51,651 nt of DNA from Pseudomonas sp. N40(2020) (GCF_014472415.1 NZ_JACSZV010000046.1:1-51651), one strand, 5' to 3'. Shown: positions 6,147 to 15,354, counted from the first letter of the stretch. A program made the numbers and translations. The notes: generated by a model not told the origin, from the letters alone.

Positions 6147-9105
6147 CCTGGCTGCGGCACGAATAACCGGTCGCCAATGCCTCGCCGTTCTCTGCCGGTG
6201 CATCGACTTGACGCGCCCACGATTGTTCGTAGATCACCGCCGAGGTTTCGCGGTTACGCGCCTCGTGACCATAGGTGCCGGACATCCCGCAGCAACCGGT
6301 GGCCTGAGTGGCCAGTTTCAACCCCACGCGCTCAAACACTTGCTCCCATTGCCGAGTGGCAGCCGGGGCATTGGTTTTCTCGGTGCAGTGCGCCAGTAAA
6401 CGGAAGGTCTCGGCCCTGCTCTGGCTGGTCTGTTCCGGCATGACGTCGAGCAGCCATTCCTGCAACAGCGCGACCTCCGGGCATTGCTCCATGCCCGGCA
6501 CTTTCTGATATTCCTGGCGATAAACCAGTGTCATCGCCGGATCCAGCCCTATCAGCGGCACGCCGACATCCGCCAGCGCTCGCAATTGCCGCGCGTTGCG
6601 CACCGCCGCACGGTTGAATGCCGACAGAAAGCCCTGCACATGCAGCGGTTTGCCGTTGGCACTGAACGGCGCCAGATACACCTGATAACCCAGACGCGAA
6701 ATCAGCTCGACCAGATCCGCCAGCAGCGGCGCTTCGAAATAGCGGGTAAACGCATCCTGCACCAGCACCACGCTGCGTTCACGCTGTGCCTGGGTCAGGC
6801 CAGACAGGGTCGACACCGTCGCCGGTTGCACCTGCCAACGACGCATCGCCGCGTGAAAATCAAAGCGACTGAGCAACGGCACATCGACCATTCCTCCGAC
6901 ACGCTCAAGCATGCCGCGAACCCACGAGGCGCCCATCAAACCGTTGTACAACGCCGGAATTCGCGCCATCCAGGGGATGGTGTATTCCAGCGAGGCGATC
7001 AGATAGTCCCGCGCCGGGCGCAGATACCGGCTGTGATACAGCTCAAGAAACCGCGAACGAAACTCCGGCACATTGACCTTCACCGGGCATTGCCCCGCGC
7101 AGGACTTGCACGCCAGGCAACCGGCCATGGCGTCGTAGACCTCATGGGAGAAGTCTTCGGACTGCGCGCGGCTATTGCGCCAGCGCTGCCACAACGAAGA
7201 AAAAAATGCCGGTCGGCGAACGGCATCCGACAATACATCTACACCCGCCTCGCCCTGCAACCGCAGCCACTCACGGATCAACGATGCCCGCCCCTTGGGC
7301 GATTGCGCGCGTTCGCGGGTGGCTTTCCATGACGGGCACATCGCATCGTCAGGGTCAAAGTTGTAGCAGGCGCCGTTGCCATTGCAATGCATGGCCGCGC
7401 CGTAGCTCTGCCAGACTTTTTCGTCGATCTGCCGATCCAGTTCGCCACGCAGAGTCACTTCGTCAATTTTCAACAACGCCGCGCCGGTGTTGGCTGGGGT
7501 GGCGATCTTGCCCGGGTTGAACTGGTTGAACGGGTCAAATGCCGCCTTCAACGCTTGCAGGGCCGGATACAGTTCGCCGAAAAACGCGGGCGCGTATTCC
7601 GAGCGCAGGCCTTTGCCGTGCTCACCCCAGAGCAGGCCGCCGTAACGTTGGGTCAGCGCCGCAACGCCATCGGACACTGGACGCACCAGCGCCGCTTGCT
7701 GTGGATCTTTCATGTCGAGAATCGGCCGCACGTGCAGCACGCCCGCGTCAACATGGCCGAACATGCCGTACTGCAAACCGTGGCTGTCGAGAAGCTCGCG
7801 CAACTCGGCGATGTATTCGGCCAGGTGCTGCGGCGGCACGGCGGTGTCTTCGACAAACGGCTGCGGCCGTGCTTCACCGGCGACGTTGCCGAGTAGACCG
7901 ACCGCACGTTTGCGCATGCCATAGACCTTGTTCACTGCCGCGTGACCGACGGCCAGGGTGTGGCCGAGTCGCTCGACAGTGCGGTCACTGGCCAGGTGCT
8001 CGATGAAGGCTTCGACCCTTTTCTGCAAATCCTCGGGATCATCACCGCAAAATTCGACGAGGTTGATCCCCAGGGTCGGTCGCTCGGCGCTCTGCGGAAA
8101 ATACTCGGCAACGCCGTGCCAGACGATGTCCTGCATTGCCAGCAGCAACACCTTCGAGTCCACGGTTTCAATCGATAGCGGCTTGAGTGCCATCAAGGCG
8201 CGAGCGTCGCGCAACGCGTCCATGAACCCGGCGTAGCGGATGTTCACCAGCATCGTGTGCTTGGGGATCGGCAGCACGTTGAGCCTGGCCTCGACCACAA
8301 AACCCAGCGAACCTTCGGCGCCACACAACACGCTGTTGAGGTTGAAACGATTGTCTGCCTCGCGCAGATGTGCGAGGTCGTAACCGGTCAGGCATCGATT
8401 GAGGTCGGGAAAGCGCTCTTTGATCAGTGCGCCCTGCTCATCAATGATCTGCCGCGCACAACGATAGACTTCGCCGACCCGATCCTCGCGCGCGCACTGT
8501 GTCTGAAGTTCGCTGTCCTCAAGCGGTAAACCGTGCAGACGCTCACCGCCACGCAGAATCATGTCGAGCTCGAGTACGTGGTCGCGGGTCTTGCCGTAGG
8601 TGCAACTGCCCTGGCCGCTGGCGTCGGTGTTGATCATGCCGCCGACGGTGGCACGGTTGGAGGTCGACAATTCTGGAGCGAAAAACAGTCCGGCGGATTT
8701 CAGCGCGGCGTTGAGCTGATCCTTGACCACCCCGGCCTGCACCCGCACCCAGCGTTCCTCAACATTGATTTCCAGAATACGGTTCATGTGCCGCGACAAG
8801 TCGACCACGATGCCGTCTGTCAACGATTGGCCATTGGTGCCGGTTCCACCGCCACGCGGGGTGATGACCACTTGTTGGTAGGCCGGTTCGGCAATCAGTC
8901 GTGCAACACGCGCCACATCGTCGGCGTCCATGGGAAACACCGCAGCTTGCGGCAAGCGCTGATAGATTGAGTTGTCGGTGGCCAGCACCACGCGACTGGC
9001 GTAGTCGGCGCTGATTTCACCGCGAAATCCACTGGCCTTAAGGGCTTTGAGGAACTGCTGATAATCGGAGGTCAGAGCGGTAGCGGGCGACAGCTGGGCA
9101 ATCAT
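6079..9105 (-). CDS. ydiJ: YdiJ-type FAD-linked oxidase/Fe-S dehydrogenase, probable D-2-hydroxyglutarate dehydrogenase
   Basis: A 1008-residue flavo-iron-sulfur protein matching E. coli YdiJ in length and order. It has an FAD-binding PCMH-type domain with TPRGGGTGTNGQSLTDGIVV (about residues 83-102), a FAD-oxidase C-terminal domain, an atypical cluster segment CNGNGACYNFDPDDAMCP near residue 573, a CLACKSCAGQCPV ferredoxin motif near residue 665 and a C-terminal CCG domain (GCCGMSGTYGHEA near 938). E. coli YdiJ has been described as a D-2-hydroxyglutarate dehydrogenase; transferring that activity here is inference. Its last 68 bp overlap the 3' end of pqiA on the opposite strand. It is divergent from a LysR gene at 9265, which may regulate it. 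Confidence 0.9.
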   Translation of the reverse strand: MIAQLSPATALTSDYQQFLKALKASGFRGEISADYASRVVLATDNSIYQRLPQAAVFPMDADDVARVARLIAEPAYQQVVITPRGGGTGTNGQSLTDGIVVDLSRHMNRILEINVEERWVRVQAGVVKDQLNAALKSAGLFFAPELSTSNRATVGGMINTDASGQGSCTYGKTRDHVLELDMILRGGERLHGLPLEDSELQTQCAREDRVGEVYRCARQIIDEQGALIKERFPDLNRCLTGYDLAHLREADNRFNLNSVLCGAEGSLGFVVEARLNVLPIPKHTMLVNIRYAGFMDALRDARALMALKPLSIETVDSKVLLLAMQDIVWHGVAEYFPQSAERPTLGINLVEFCGDDPEDLQKRVEAFIEHLASDRTVERLGHTLAVGHAAVNKVYGMRKRAVGLLGNVAGEARPQPFVEDTAVPPQHLAEYIAELRELLDSHGLQYGMFGHVDAGVLHVRPILDMKDPQQAALVRPVSDGVAALTQRYGGLLWGEHGKGLRSEYAPAFFGELYPALQALKAAFDPFNQFNPGKIATPANTGAALLKIDEVTLRGELDRQIDEKVWQSYGAAMHCNGNGACYNFDPDDAMCPSWKATRERAQSPKGRASLIREWLRLQGEAGVDVLSDAVRRPAFFSSLWQRWRNSRAQSEDFSHEVYDAMAGCLACKSCAGQCPVKVNVPEFRSRFLELYHSRYLRPARDYLIASLEYTIPWMARIPALYNGLMGASWVRGMLERVGGMVDVPLLSRFDFHAAMRRWQVQPATVSTLSGLTQAQRERSVVLVQDAFTRYFEAPLLADLVELISRLGYQVYLAPFSANGKPLHVQGFLSAFNRAAVRNARQLRALADVGVPLIGLDPAMTLVYRQEYQKVPGMEQCPEVALLQEWLLDVMPEQTSQSRAETFRLLAHCTEKTNAPAATRQWEQVFERVGLKLATQATGCCGMSGTYGHEARNRETSAVIYEQSWARQVDAPAENGEALATGYSCRSQVKRQSDRALRHPLQVLLALLRR

Positions 9106-9156
9106 CGGTCAGGGTATCTCGGGTCAAAATCAGGCCGTGTGGCGGTGAACAGTTGT

Positions 9157-9229
9157 ACGCAACGAATGATTGCGTCAGGCTCCGCCATCTCATGTTGTCC
9201 ATATTCATTGCTGAAGGTTCTTGGGACAA
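9157..9229. promoter_or_regulatory. Two dyads in the ydiJ/LysR divergent region
   Basis: Two inverted repeats lie in this 159-bp region. ACGCAA (9157-9162) pairs with TTGCGT (9170-9175) over a 7-base spacer, giving a 19-bp dyad of the size LysR proteins bind. TTGTCC (9195-9200) pairs with GGACAA (9224-9229). They are candidate binding sites of the LysR protein encoded at 9265; the sequence alone does not prove this. Confidence 0.4.
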
Positions 9230-9264
9230 CCGTAAATTCGACCCGTTATTAATGACTTTTACGA

Positions 9265-10149
9265 ATGAATCCGCGAACGCTCACCCCTTCCATGTCGTTA
9301 TTGCTCGCCTTCGAGGCTGCCGCGCGCCACGAAAGCTATACCCGTGCCGCCCATGAACTGTCGCTGACGCAAAGTGCGGTCAGCCGTCAGGTGCAGATTC
9401 TGGAGAAGATGCTCGGCATGCGCCTGTTCAATCGGGAGGGCCGCAAAGTCGTCCTGACGGATGTCGGACGCATGTATCAACGCGAACTCGCCGAGGCCCT
9501 TGGGCAAATTCGCAGCGCCACTCTGCAAGCCATGGCGTTTGGTTCGGGCATCCACAGCTTGCGGCTGGCGACGCTACCGACCTTCGGTTCGAAATGGTTG
9601 CTGCCGCGACTCAAGGACTTCTACACCGCCCACCCCGGCATGACCGTGCACTTGCATTCACGCATTGAAGCCATCGACTTTGATACCAGTGAAATCGATG
9701 CGGCGATTTGTGTGGGCGCGGGGGACTGGCCGGGGCTGAGCGCCCTGCCCCTGCACACTGAAGAACTGGTAGTTATTGCCAGTGCGCAATTGTCCGTCGC
9801 CGAGCGCGATGACGCCGAAAAGCACGTCGCCGGGCAATTGCTACTCAACGTCAGCAGTAACGCCCAAGCCTGGACCGAGTGGTTCACTCATCACGGCCTG
9901 CCGCACCGCAGCATGCGCATCGGCCCGAGCTTTGAAATGACCTCGCACTTGATTCAGGCGGTGCGGGCGAATATTGGTGTTGGCTTGGTGCCGCGCATTC
10001 TGGTCGAGGATGAGTTGCTCAGCGGTGAGCTGCTGCAACTCGGAGAACCGATCACCAGTCGTCGCAGCTATTACCTGGTGTATCCGCCGCGCAATGAAGC
10101 GCTGCCATCGCTGAAGGCGTTTCGGGATTGGTTGGTGGATACGCTCTGA
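9265..10149 (+). CDS. GcvA-like LysR transcriptional regulator
   Basis: A 294-residue LysR-type regulator. The helix-turn-helix (YTRAAHELSLTQSAVSRQVQ, about residues 24-43) and the following LGMRLFNREGRKVVLTDVG wing are the GcvA-like type, and the effector domain is of normal length. The start codon ATG 9265 was kept because the N-terminus (NPRTLTPSMSLLLAFEAAARH) matches this family. Divergent from ydiJ (start 9105) and so a likely regulator of it. Its stop is 6 bp from the stop of the small convergent ORF at 10156. Confidence 0.9.
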   Translation: MNPRTLTPSMSLLLAFEAAARHESYTRAAHELSLTQSAVSRQVQILEKMLGMRLFNREGRKVVLTDVGRMYQRELAEALGQIRSATLQAMAFGSGIHSLRLATLPTFGSKWLLPRLKDFYTAHPGMTVHLHSRIEAIDFDTSEIDAAICVGAGDWPGLSALPLHTEELVVIASAQLSVAERDDAEKHVAGQLLLNVSSNAQAWTEWFTHHGLPHRSMRIGPSFEMTSHLIQAVRANIGVGLVPRILVEDELLSGELLQLGEPITSRRSYYLVYPPRNEALPSLKAFRDWLVDTL

Positions 10150-10155
10150 CCCGCA

Positions 10156-10281
10156 TCAGCGCTTTAGCGGTGGAGGCGCACTCGGCCCCTTGAACAGTGG
10201 TTTCTCCAACGGCTTTCCGTCGGGCCCAAAGAATAGATATTCGTATTTCTTTGGCATTAACTGCATAGCTCTGGCGGTCAT
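10156..10281 (-). CDS. 41-residue small protein, coupled to DUF6338 gene
   Basis: A 41-residue ORF beginning MTARAMQLMPKKYEYLF and ending in a Pro-rich basic tail (PSAPPPLKR). Its ATG overlaps the TGA of the DUF6338 gene (ATGA), the classic arrangement for translational coupling, which is the main reason for believing it is real. It has no membrane segment or signal peptide. I do not recognise a family. A chance ORF of this length remains possible. Confidence 0.55.
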   Translation of the reverse strand: MTARAMQLMPKKYEYLFFGPDGKPLEKPLFKGPSAPPPLKR

Positions 10282-10883
10282 GACGAACCCTCTGATGCCG
10301 GGCTGAACTCAACCCATTTAACCTTCGCGGAATCTATCAGCAAAAACTCAGCGCCAAAAGGCACCGTTTGGCCATTGCCATCGAGCCAACGCGGATTATG
10401 GATCAGGAACTGCCCATTGGCTGACTCCGGCGGCCACTCGGCCGGCCAGCCAGCGACGCGCCTTTCGTCATGCAAATGCAGGGTGATGAGCCGATCAAAT
10501 TGCGCAAATGCGCAGAACCACTCACTCGGGTAGGAAGATTGTTTCGTTACGTTTCTGCGACGCAACCAGCCATGCAACCTGTCATTGGTAGCAAAATAAC
10601 AGGACAGCAATCCAAGTAACAGCGAAGAAAGGAATGCCCATGACGTCTGCGCCTTGCCATCCCATATTCCTACAGAAAGTCCCTTCGCCCCCAACCACAA
10701 ACAGACCACACCAATACCTGTTACCGCCCCATGAATCAAAAACGTAAATATCAACGCCTGCACAATCTGCCCGAAGGTATCAGGCCGCTTGAATGCGGTA
10801 AGCGTGTAAAAAATCCAGGTTGAGACAAATCCGGGGATGAGGTACTGCAGCAACGGAATAACTTCTTTGACCAGATCATCCAT
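10278..10883 (-). CDS. DUF6338-like membrane protein
   Basis: A 201-residue inner-membrane protein. About three hydrophobic segments lie in the first 100 residues (IPLLQYLIPGFVSTWIFYTL; ALIFTFLIHGAVTGIGVVCLW; a third near FLSSLLLGLLSCYF). A cytosolic C-terminal domain of about 100 residues follows, with WVEF near the end. It resembles the DUF6338 family by layout and the opening motif, with moderate certainty. ATG 10883 was preferred over 10907 because AAGGAG lies 9 bases upstream of it. It overlaps the 41-residue ORF downstream. The function is unknown. Confidence 0.75.
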   Translation of the reverse strand: MDDLVKEVIPLLQYLIPGFVSTWIFYTLTAFKRPDTFGQIVQALIFTFLIHGAVTGIGVVCLWLGAKGLSVGIWDGKAQTSWAFLSSLLLGLLSCYFATNDRLHGWLRRRNVTKQSSYPSEWFCAFAQFDRLITLHLHDERRVAGWPAEWPPESANGQFLIHNPRWLDGNGQTVPFGAEFLLIDSAKVKWVEFSPASEGSS

Positions 10884-11004
10884 GATCTGCGGCTCCTTGA
10901 AAGACATGCCGCCCCCGATTGAGGGCTGGCACTTAAAAGCCTAGTGCACGCTGAAAAAATGCTCGCCGCCAACTGTCACAGGTCATTACCCGAGACCGAA
11001 AAAC

Positions 11005-12618
11005 CTAAGCATCCTGCAAGATCAGATCCGCTCCCTTCTCCGCCACCATCAGCACGGCCGCGTGAGTATTGCCCGACGTCACATTCGGGAAAATCGACGC
11101 ATCGACAATCCGCAATCCTTCAAAACCATGCACCTTTAGACGCTTGTCGACCACTGAAGTCTGCTCGTCCGCGCCCATCGCGCAAGAGCCGCACAGGTGA
11201 TAGATTGAGCCGCAGTTCTCGCGGAAGTACTGCAACATCTGTTCGTCGGTCTCTACCGCAGGTCCTGGCAGAACTTCGTCGACGGTGATGCTCTTGAGCG
11301 CCGGGGCGTTCATGATTTTGCGCATCAGGCGACTGCCCTGGATGACTTCGTCGATGTCCTTCTGCGTGCTCAGATAATTCGGATCGATCAGCGCTGCATC
11401 ACGGGGATTTTTTGAGGCGATCTCGATGTGCCCACGACTGGTCGGGCGGCACGGGTTGAAACACAACAGGAAACCGGAATACGGCTCGGGCTTGAGACTG
11501 GCCTTGTTGTTTTTCGGGATCTGGTACGAAAGCGGATTGAAATAGAGCTGCAAATTCGGATGATTCTGTTGCTCGTCGCCACGGAAGAAACCGCCTGCCT
11601 GATTGACGCTCATCGCCAGTGCACCTTTGCGCGTCAGCAGGTACTTCACACCGAGCTTGAACTGGCCGAACAGCGAACTCAGTTCATCGTTGAGCGTCGG
11701 GATATTGGCCTTGTAGTAGTAACTGGCGCACAAGTGATCCTGCAGGTTCTGCCCGACCGCCGGCAGATGTTTGACCAGAGGAATCTGGTGCCTGGCCAGC
11801 AACGCGCGGTCAGCCACACCGGACAGTTGCAGAATTTTTGGTGTATCGACTGCTCCCGCGCAGAGGATCACTTCCTTGCGCGCTGTGAAGGTTCGCACCA
11901 CGCCGTGCTGGGTAATGGCAATGCCCGTCGCGCGCTGTCGGGTTTCGTCGAACAACACCCGATCCACCAACGCGTAATGCTCAACCGTCAGGTTCGCCCG
12001 CTTCAGTGCCGGATGCAGGTGGGCGAAGCTGCTGGAGCAGCGCTGCCCATTTTTGGTGTTGACGTCATAAAGGCCGGCGCCTTCGAATTTCGCACCGTTG
12101 AAATCCTCGCTACGCGGGTAGCCGAGCTCAGAGCAGCCCTCAAGGAATACATCACAAATCGGATGAGTCTGGCCCTTCATCGGCGTAATGCTGATCGGGC
12201 CGCTGCCACCGTGGTATTCGCTGTCGCCCAGCGGATGGTTTTCCAGTTTGCGGAAGTACGGCAGCACATCCTTGAAGCCCCAACCGTCATTGCCATTGGC
12301 TGCCCAATCGTCGAAATCATGAGCCTGGCCGCGCACATAGATCATGGCGTTGATCGAGCCCGAACCGCCCTGGACCTTACCGCGTGGTGCATAGATTTCG
12401 CGGTTGCCCAACTGCTTCTGGGGCTGGCTGTAATACATCCAGTTGAAGGTCGGGTTGTAATACATTTTGGCGAACCCGACCGGGATCTTGAACCACAGGG
12501 AGCTGTCCTTGCCGCCCGCCTCCAGCAGCAGCACGGTGTGTTTCCCCGAGGCCGAGAGCCGGTTGGCCAGCACGCAACCCGCGGCGCCTGCGCCAGCGAT
12601 GATGTAGTCGTATGTCAT
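11005..12618 (-). CDS. GMC-family FAD-dependent alcohol dehydrogenase/oxidase (choline dehydrogenase-like)
   Basis: A 537-residue GMC oxidoreductase that would oxidise an alcohol to an aldehyde using FAD. The N-terminal dinucleotide motif (IIAGAGAAGCVLANRL, residues 6-21), the GMC signature GKVQGGSGSINAMIYVRG near residue 80-97 and the two active-site histidines (YHLCGSCAMG, His474; SGNTHAAV, His519) are visible. Many relatives have Asn at the second position; His-His is a known alternative. It is the last gene of a minus-strand run (ALDH, MFS, enolase, GMC), separated from the enolase gene by a paired REP element, so it may be transcribed with them or separately. The substrate is unknown. 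Confidence 0.88.
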   Translation of the reverse strand: MTYDYIIAGAGAAGCVLANRLSASGKHTVLLLEAGGKDSSLWFKIPVGFAKMYYNPTFNWMYYSQPQKQLGNREIYAPRGKVQGGSGSINAMIYVRGQAHDFDDWAANGNDGWGFKDVLPYFRKLENHPLGDSEYHGGSGPISITPMKGQTHPICDVFLEGCSELGYPRSEDFNGAKFEGAGLYDVNTKNGQRCSSSFAHLHPALKRANLTVEHYALVDRVLFDETRQRATGIAITQHGVVRTFTARKEVILCAGAVDTPKILQLSGVADRALLARHQIPLVKHLPAVGQNLQDHLCASYYYKANIPTLNDELSSLFGQFKLGVKYLLTRKGALAMSVNQAGGFFRGDEQQNHPNLQLYFNPLSYQIPKNNKASLKPEPYSGFLLCFNPCRPTSRGHIEIASKNPRDAALIDPNYLSTQKDIDEVIQGSRLMRKIMNAPALKSITVDEVLPGPAVETDEQMLQYFRENCGSIYHLCGSCAMGADEQTSVVDKRLKVHGFEGLRIVDASIFPNVTSGNTHAAVLMVAEKGADLILQDA

Positions 12619-12674
12619 GCACGGTTACCGCGTAAGTCGTTGTACAAAAATCGGAATGAACACTGCGATCCCCT

Positions 12675-12763
12675 GTAGGAGCGAGCCTGCTCGCGATGGC
12701 GGCGTGTCAGTCGACATTTGCATGTCTGGCACACAGCTATCGCGAGCAGGCGAAGGCCTACAG
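12675..12763. repeat. Paired REP element (GTAGGAGCGAGCCTGCTCGC type)
   Basis: Two inverted copies of the core CGAGCCTGCTCGCGAT face each other across about 40 bp, between the enolase-family and GMC genes. The right arm is degenerate (AGGCGAAGGCCTAC). Paired copies fold into long hairpins and may weaken transcription into the GMC gene. Confidence 0.85.
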
Positions 12764-12771
12764 GAACCGTG

Positions 12772-13989
12772 TCAGCCTCGGGCCGGCGATGTGTCTTTGA
12801 CATCCACCGGCGTCGGCGCCATTTGCAGGTGCAGACGCTCGCCGGTGTAAGGCGAGTGCTTGCGCACCACGTCCATGTTCAGCTCAACCCCCAGGCCCGG
12901 CTCGGTGGACGGGATGATGTAGCCGTCCTCCCACTGCAACGGTTTGGTCAGCACCTCGGCGTGGAAACCGCCCCAGGTCTCGATGCTTTCCTGAATCAGG
13001 AAGTTCGGCGTGCAAGTCGCTAACTGGAAACTCGCCGCCGCACCGATCGGCCCGTTGTAAAGGTGCGGGGCGATTTGCGCGTAATAGGCCTCGGCCATGC
13101 TGGCGATCTTTTTGGCCTCGAGCAGGCCGCCGCAGCGTGCGACGTTCATCTGCAAAATCGATGCACCACCCGCCTGCAACAACTTGAAGAATTCGTACTT
13201 GGTGGTCAGACGCTCGCCGGTAGCAATCGGGATGCTGGTCTTGGCCGCGACTTGCGCCATGGCCTCTTCCTGGCCCGGCGGTACCGGCTCTTCAAACCAC
13301 AGCGGATCGTATTTTTCCAGGCGCTTGGCCAAACGGATCGCCGACGACGGCACCATTTGCCCGTGGGTGCCGAACAACAGGTCACACTTGTTGCCCACTG
13401 CTTCGCGAATCTTGCGGCAGAAGGTTTCGCAGCGCTCCAGCACTTCCAGTGAGATCTGGTGCCCGGAGTACGCGGTATACGGCCCGGCCGGGTCGAATTT
13501 CAAGGCAGTGAAGCCTTTGTTCATATTGTCGATGGCGCATTCGGCCGCCAGATCCGCATCGTCGTAGTCGTATTCGCCACGACTGTTGAGCGGGTACAGA
13601 TAGGTGTAGGAACGCAGGCGCTCGTTGACTTTGCCGCCTAACAATTCGTAAACCGGTTTGTTCGCCGCCTTGCCGATGATGTCCCAGCAAGCCATCTCCA
13701 GGCCGCTGACCACGCCCATCATGGTCAGGTCGGGACGCTGTGTGAAACCGCTGGAATAGGCCTGACGGAAGAAGCGTTCGATATGGTGCGGATCCTGATT
13801 GAGCAGATAGCGCTCGAACACGTCCTCAATGATCGGCAGCATGGCTTTGGGACCGAAAGTAGCGGCGTAGATCTCGCCGACGCCTTCGATGCCGCAATCG
13901 GTTTTGAGTTTGACGAACAGCCAGTACATGCCTCCGATGTGCGGTGGCGGTACGGCGACGATGTGAGTTTCAAGGGCGATGACTTTCAT
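12772..13989 (-). CDS. Enolase-superfamily (mandelate racemase/muconate lactonizing-like) acid sugar dehydratase candidate
   Basis: A 405-residue member of the mandelate racemase branch of the enolase superfamily, whose characterised relatives dehydrate sugar acids. It has the N-terminal capping domain, then a barrel with ALKFDPAGPY, WFEEPVPP and ATGERL (two of the metal-ligand glutamates) and IAPHLYNGPIG (the general base His). Compared by eye with galactonate dehydratase, the first metal ligand motif DxH reads GTH (FGTHGQM) and the QPD motif reads QMN (LQMNVARCGG), so two usual Asp residues are missing. ATG 13989 lies one base after the MFS stop; a GTG at 13998 overlapping that stop is the alternative. 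It is most likely a dehydratase of an unknown sugar acid. Confidence 0.85.
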   Translation of the reverse strand: MKVIALETHIVAVPPPHIGGMYWLFVKLKTDCGIEGVGEIYAATFGPKAMLPIIEDVFERYLLNQDPHHIERFFRQAYSSGFTQRPDLTMMGVVSGLEMACWDIIGKAANKPVYELLGGKVNERLRSYTYLYPLNSRGEYDYDDADLAAECAIDNMNKGFTALKFDPAGPYTAYSGHQISLEVLERCETFCRKIREAVGNKCDLLFGTHGQMVPSSAIRLAKRLEKYDPLWFEEPVPPGQEEAMAQVAAKTSIPIATGERLTTKYEFFKLLQAGGASILQMNVARCGGLLEAKKIASMAEAYYAQIAPHLYNGPIGAAASFQLATCTPNFLIQESIETWGGFHAEVLTKPLQWEDGYIIPSTEPGLGVELNMDVVRKHSPYTGERLHLQMAPTPVDVKDTSPARG

Positions 13990-13990
13990 C

Positions 13991-15310
13991 TCAGGCACCT
14001 GTCTTTTTCAGTGATTTGCGGTTGATCCGGGCACGCAGGGTCAGCGCGGCAAAAGTGCCGAGCAGACCGACGAAGGCGATGTAGCCGAAATACAGCTGGT
14101 AGCCGAGGGCGCCCGGGTAGTGTTCGGTGAGGTAGCCATTGATCAGCGGAATAAAGGCATCCGGCATGTAACCCACTACCGAGACGATGCCGATGGCCAG
14201 GCCTGTGATGCGCAGCGGAATGTCGCAGCTGTCGAGGATCGCCCAGTACAGACCACGAATCGCGTAGGTCATCAAGCCGATGAAAATCACCGTGGCAATC
14301 AACAAGCCCATGCTGTTGAGCGCTGGAAACACGATCAGCCCGATCATCGCCAGCGAGGCCAGCAGCAGAGCAACGATCAGCACCGAGATGTTGGAAAACT
14401 TGTCGCCCAACCAGCCCCCGCCAATGCCACCCAGCGGGCGCATCCACAACTTGATCGTGGTGATGGTGCCCGCCATGACTGCCGTCAGACCGCCACCTTG
14501 CAGGTAATCCGAGAAGCTGTAGGTGGCCCAGAAGATGTGGTAACCGCAGAACACGATGGCGGTGACGAGCCACAACTCAGGGATTTTCACCAGCGTCGTC
14601 AGATCCTGGAGCAGGTTGAACTTGCCCTTCTCCACCGCTGGCGTGTCCTCCATCGATTTCGGATCCTTGATCAACACCAGCACACAGCCGATGGCAATAC
14701 AGGTAAAGGCGTAGAGGTAGACCACCTGCTTGAAACCTTCGGCAGTGGACTCACCACGGGTCTCGGTGGCGAACGCAAACAACGCCAATGCAACCGTCGC
14801 CAGCAACGCTTCAACCAGACCGCGACCACCATCAAGGATGCCGAAGAAACGACCCTGCTCGGTGTGATGAGCAATCATCTTCACCCGCTTGAGCACCGAG
14901 GCCCAAAAGGTCAAACCGGTGGTCAGGCCCCAGCAGCCAAAGATGATCATCAGCCCGGTCATCGACGGCGCGGTCGAATACCAGAGCCCCAAGGCGCCGG
15001 TGGCAACCAGCGAGAAGAAAATCAGAAAGCGTGGCGCAATTCGGTCGGCCAACCAGCCGCTCGGCAAATAGCTGAGCAGGAAGATCGTGCCGAGCATCGA
15101 GTACAGATAGCCCAGTTCACTGTGGCTGATCTGAAACACCTCGAGCATCGTGGTCTGGTAGACCTGGCGCAGGTACAGAATCGGATAGATCGCGCCGGCG
15201 GCGAGCACCAGCAACATCAATTGGAAATAGCGACTTCCCTTGTCACTTTGGCTTTTCACAGCCGAATTGGAACCCTGAACAGCGGCAGCAGAGGATGCAT
15301 GCTTGGACAT
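13991..15310 (-). CDS. MFS transporter of the catabolic cluster
   Basis: A 439-residue major facilitator carrier with about 12 hydrophobic segments. It has a charged N-terminus and the loop-2/3 motif GWLADRIAPRF typical of the family, with a long central loop (DPKSMEDTPAVEKGKFN). ATG 15310 was chosen because GAGG lies 9 bases upstream; a TTG at 15328 is the alternative. It sits directly upstream of the enolase gene (1-2 bp spacing) and 83 bp after the ALDH gene, so all three are very likely one transcript. It probably imports the substrate or a breakdown product. The leader holds an AAAAACAA motif (15355-15362). Confidence 0.88.
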   Translation of the reverse strand: MSKHASSAAAVQGSNSAVKSQSDKGSRYFQLMLLVLAAGAIYPILYLRQVYQTTMLEVFQISHSELGYLYSMLGTIFLLSYLPSGWLADRIAPRFLIFFSLVATGALGLWYSTAPSMTGLMIIFGCWGLTTGLTFWASVLKRVKMIAHHTEQGRFFGILDGGRGLVEALLATVALALFAFATETRGESTAEGFKQVVYLYAFTCIAIGCVLVLIKDPKSMEDTPAVEKGKFNLLQDLTTLVKIPELWLVTAIVFCGYHIFWATYSFSDYLQGGGLTAVMAGTITTIKLWMRPLGGIGGGWLGDKFSNISVLIVALLLASLAMIGLIVFPALNSMGLLIATVIFIGLMTYAIRGLYWAILDSCDIPLRITGLAIGIVSVVGYMPDAFIPLINGYLTEHYPGALGYQLYFGYIAFVGLLGTFAALTLRARINRKSLKKTGA

Positions 15311-15354
15311 TGAAGTGACCTCGGGCAACCCGGTGCTCCGGGCGCCCCTGATAA

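Noticed and set aside
11428..12678. A 416-residue ORF on the plus strand
   Set aside because: It is fully antisense to the GMC gene, whose domains are intact; its composition (many Arg, Gln and His) is the usual shadow of a high-G+C gene.
14120..15313. A 397-residue ORF on the plus strand
   Set aside because: Antisense to the MFS gene, with a His/Gln/Arg-rich sequence and no domain pattern.
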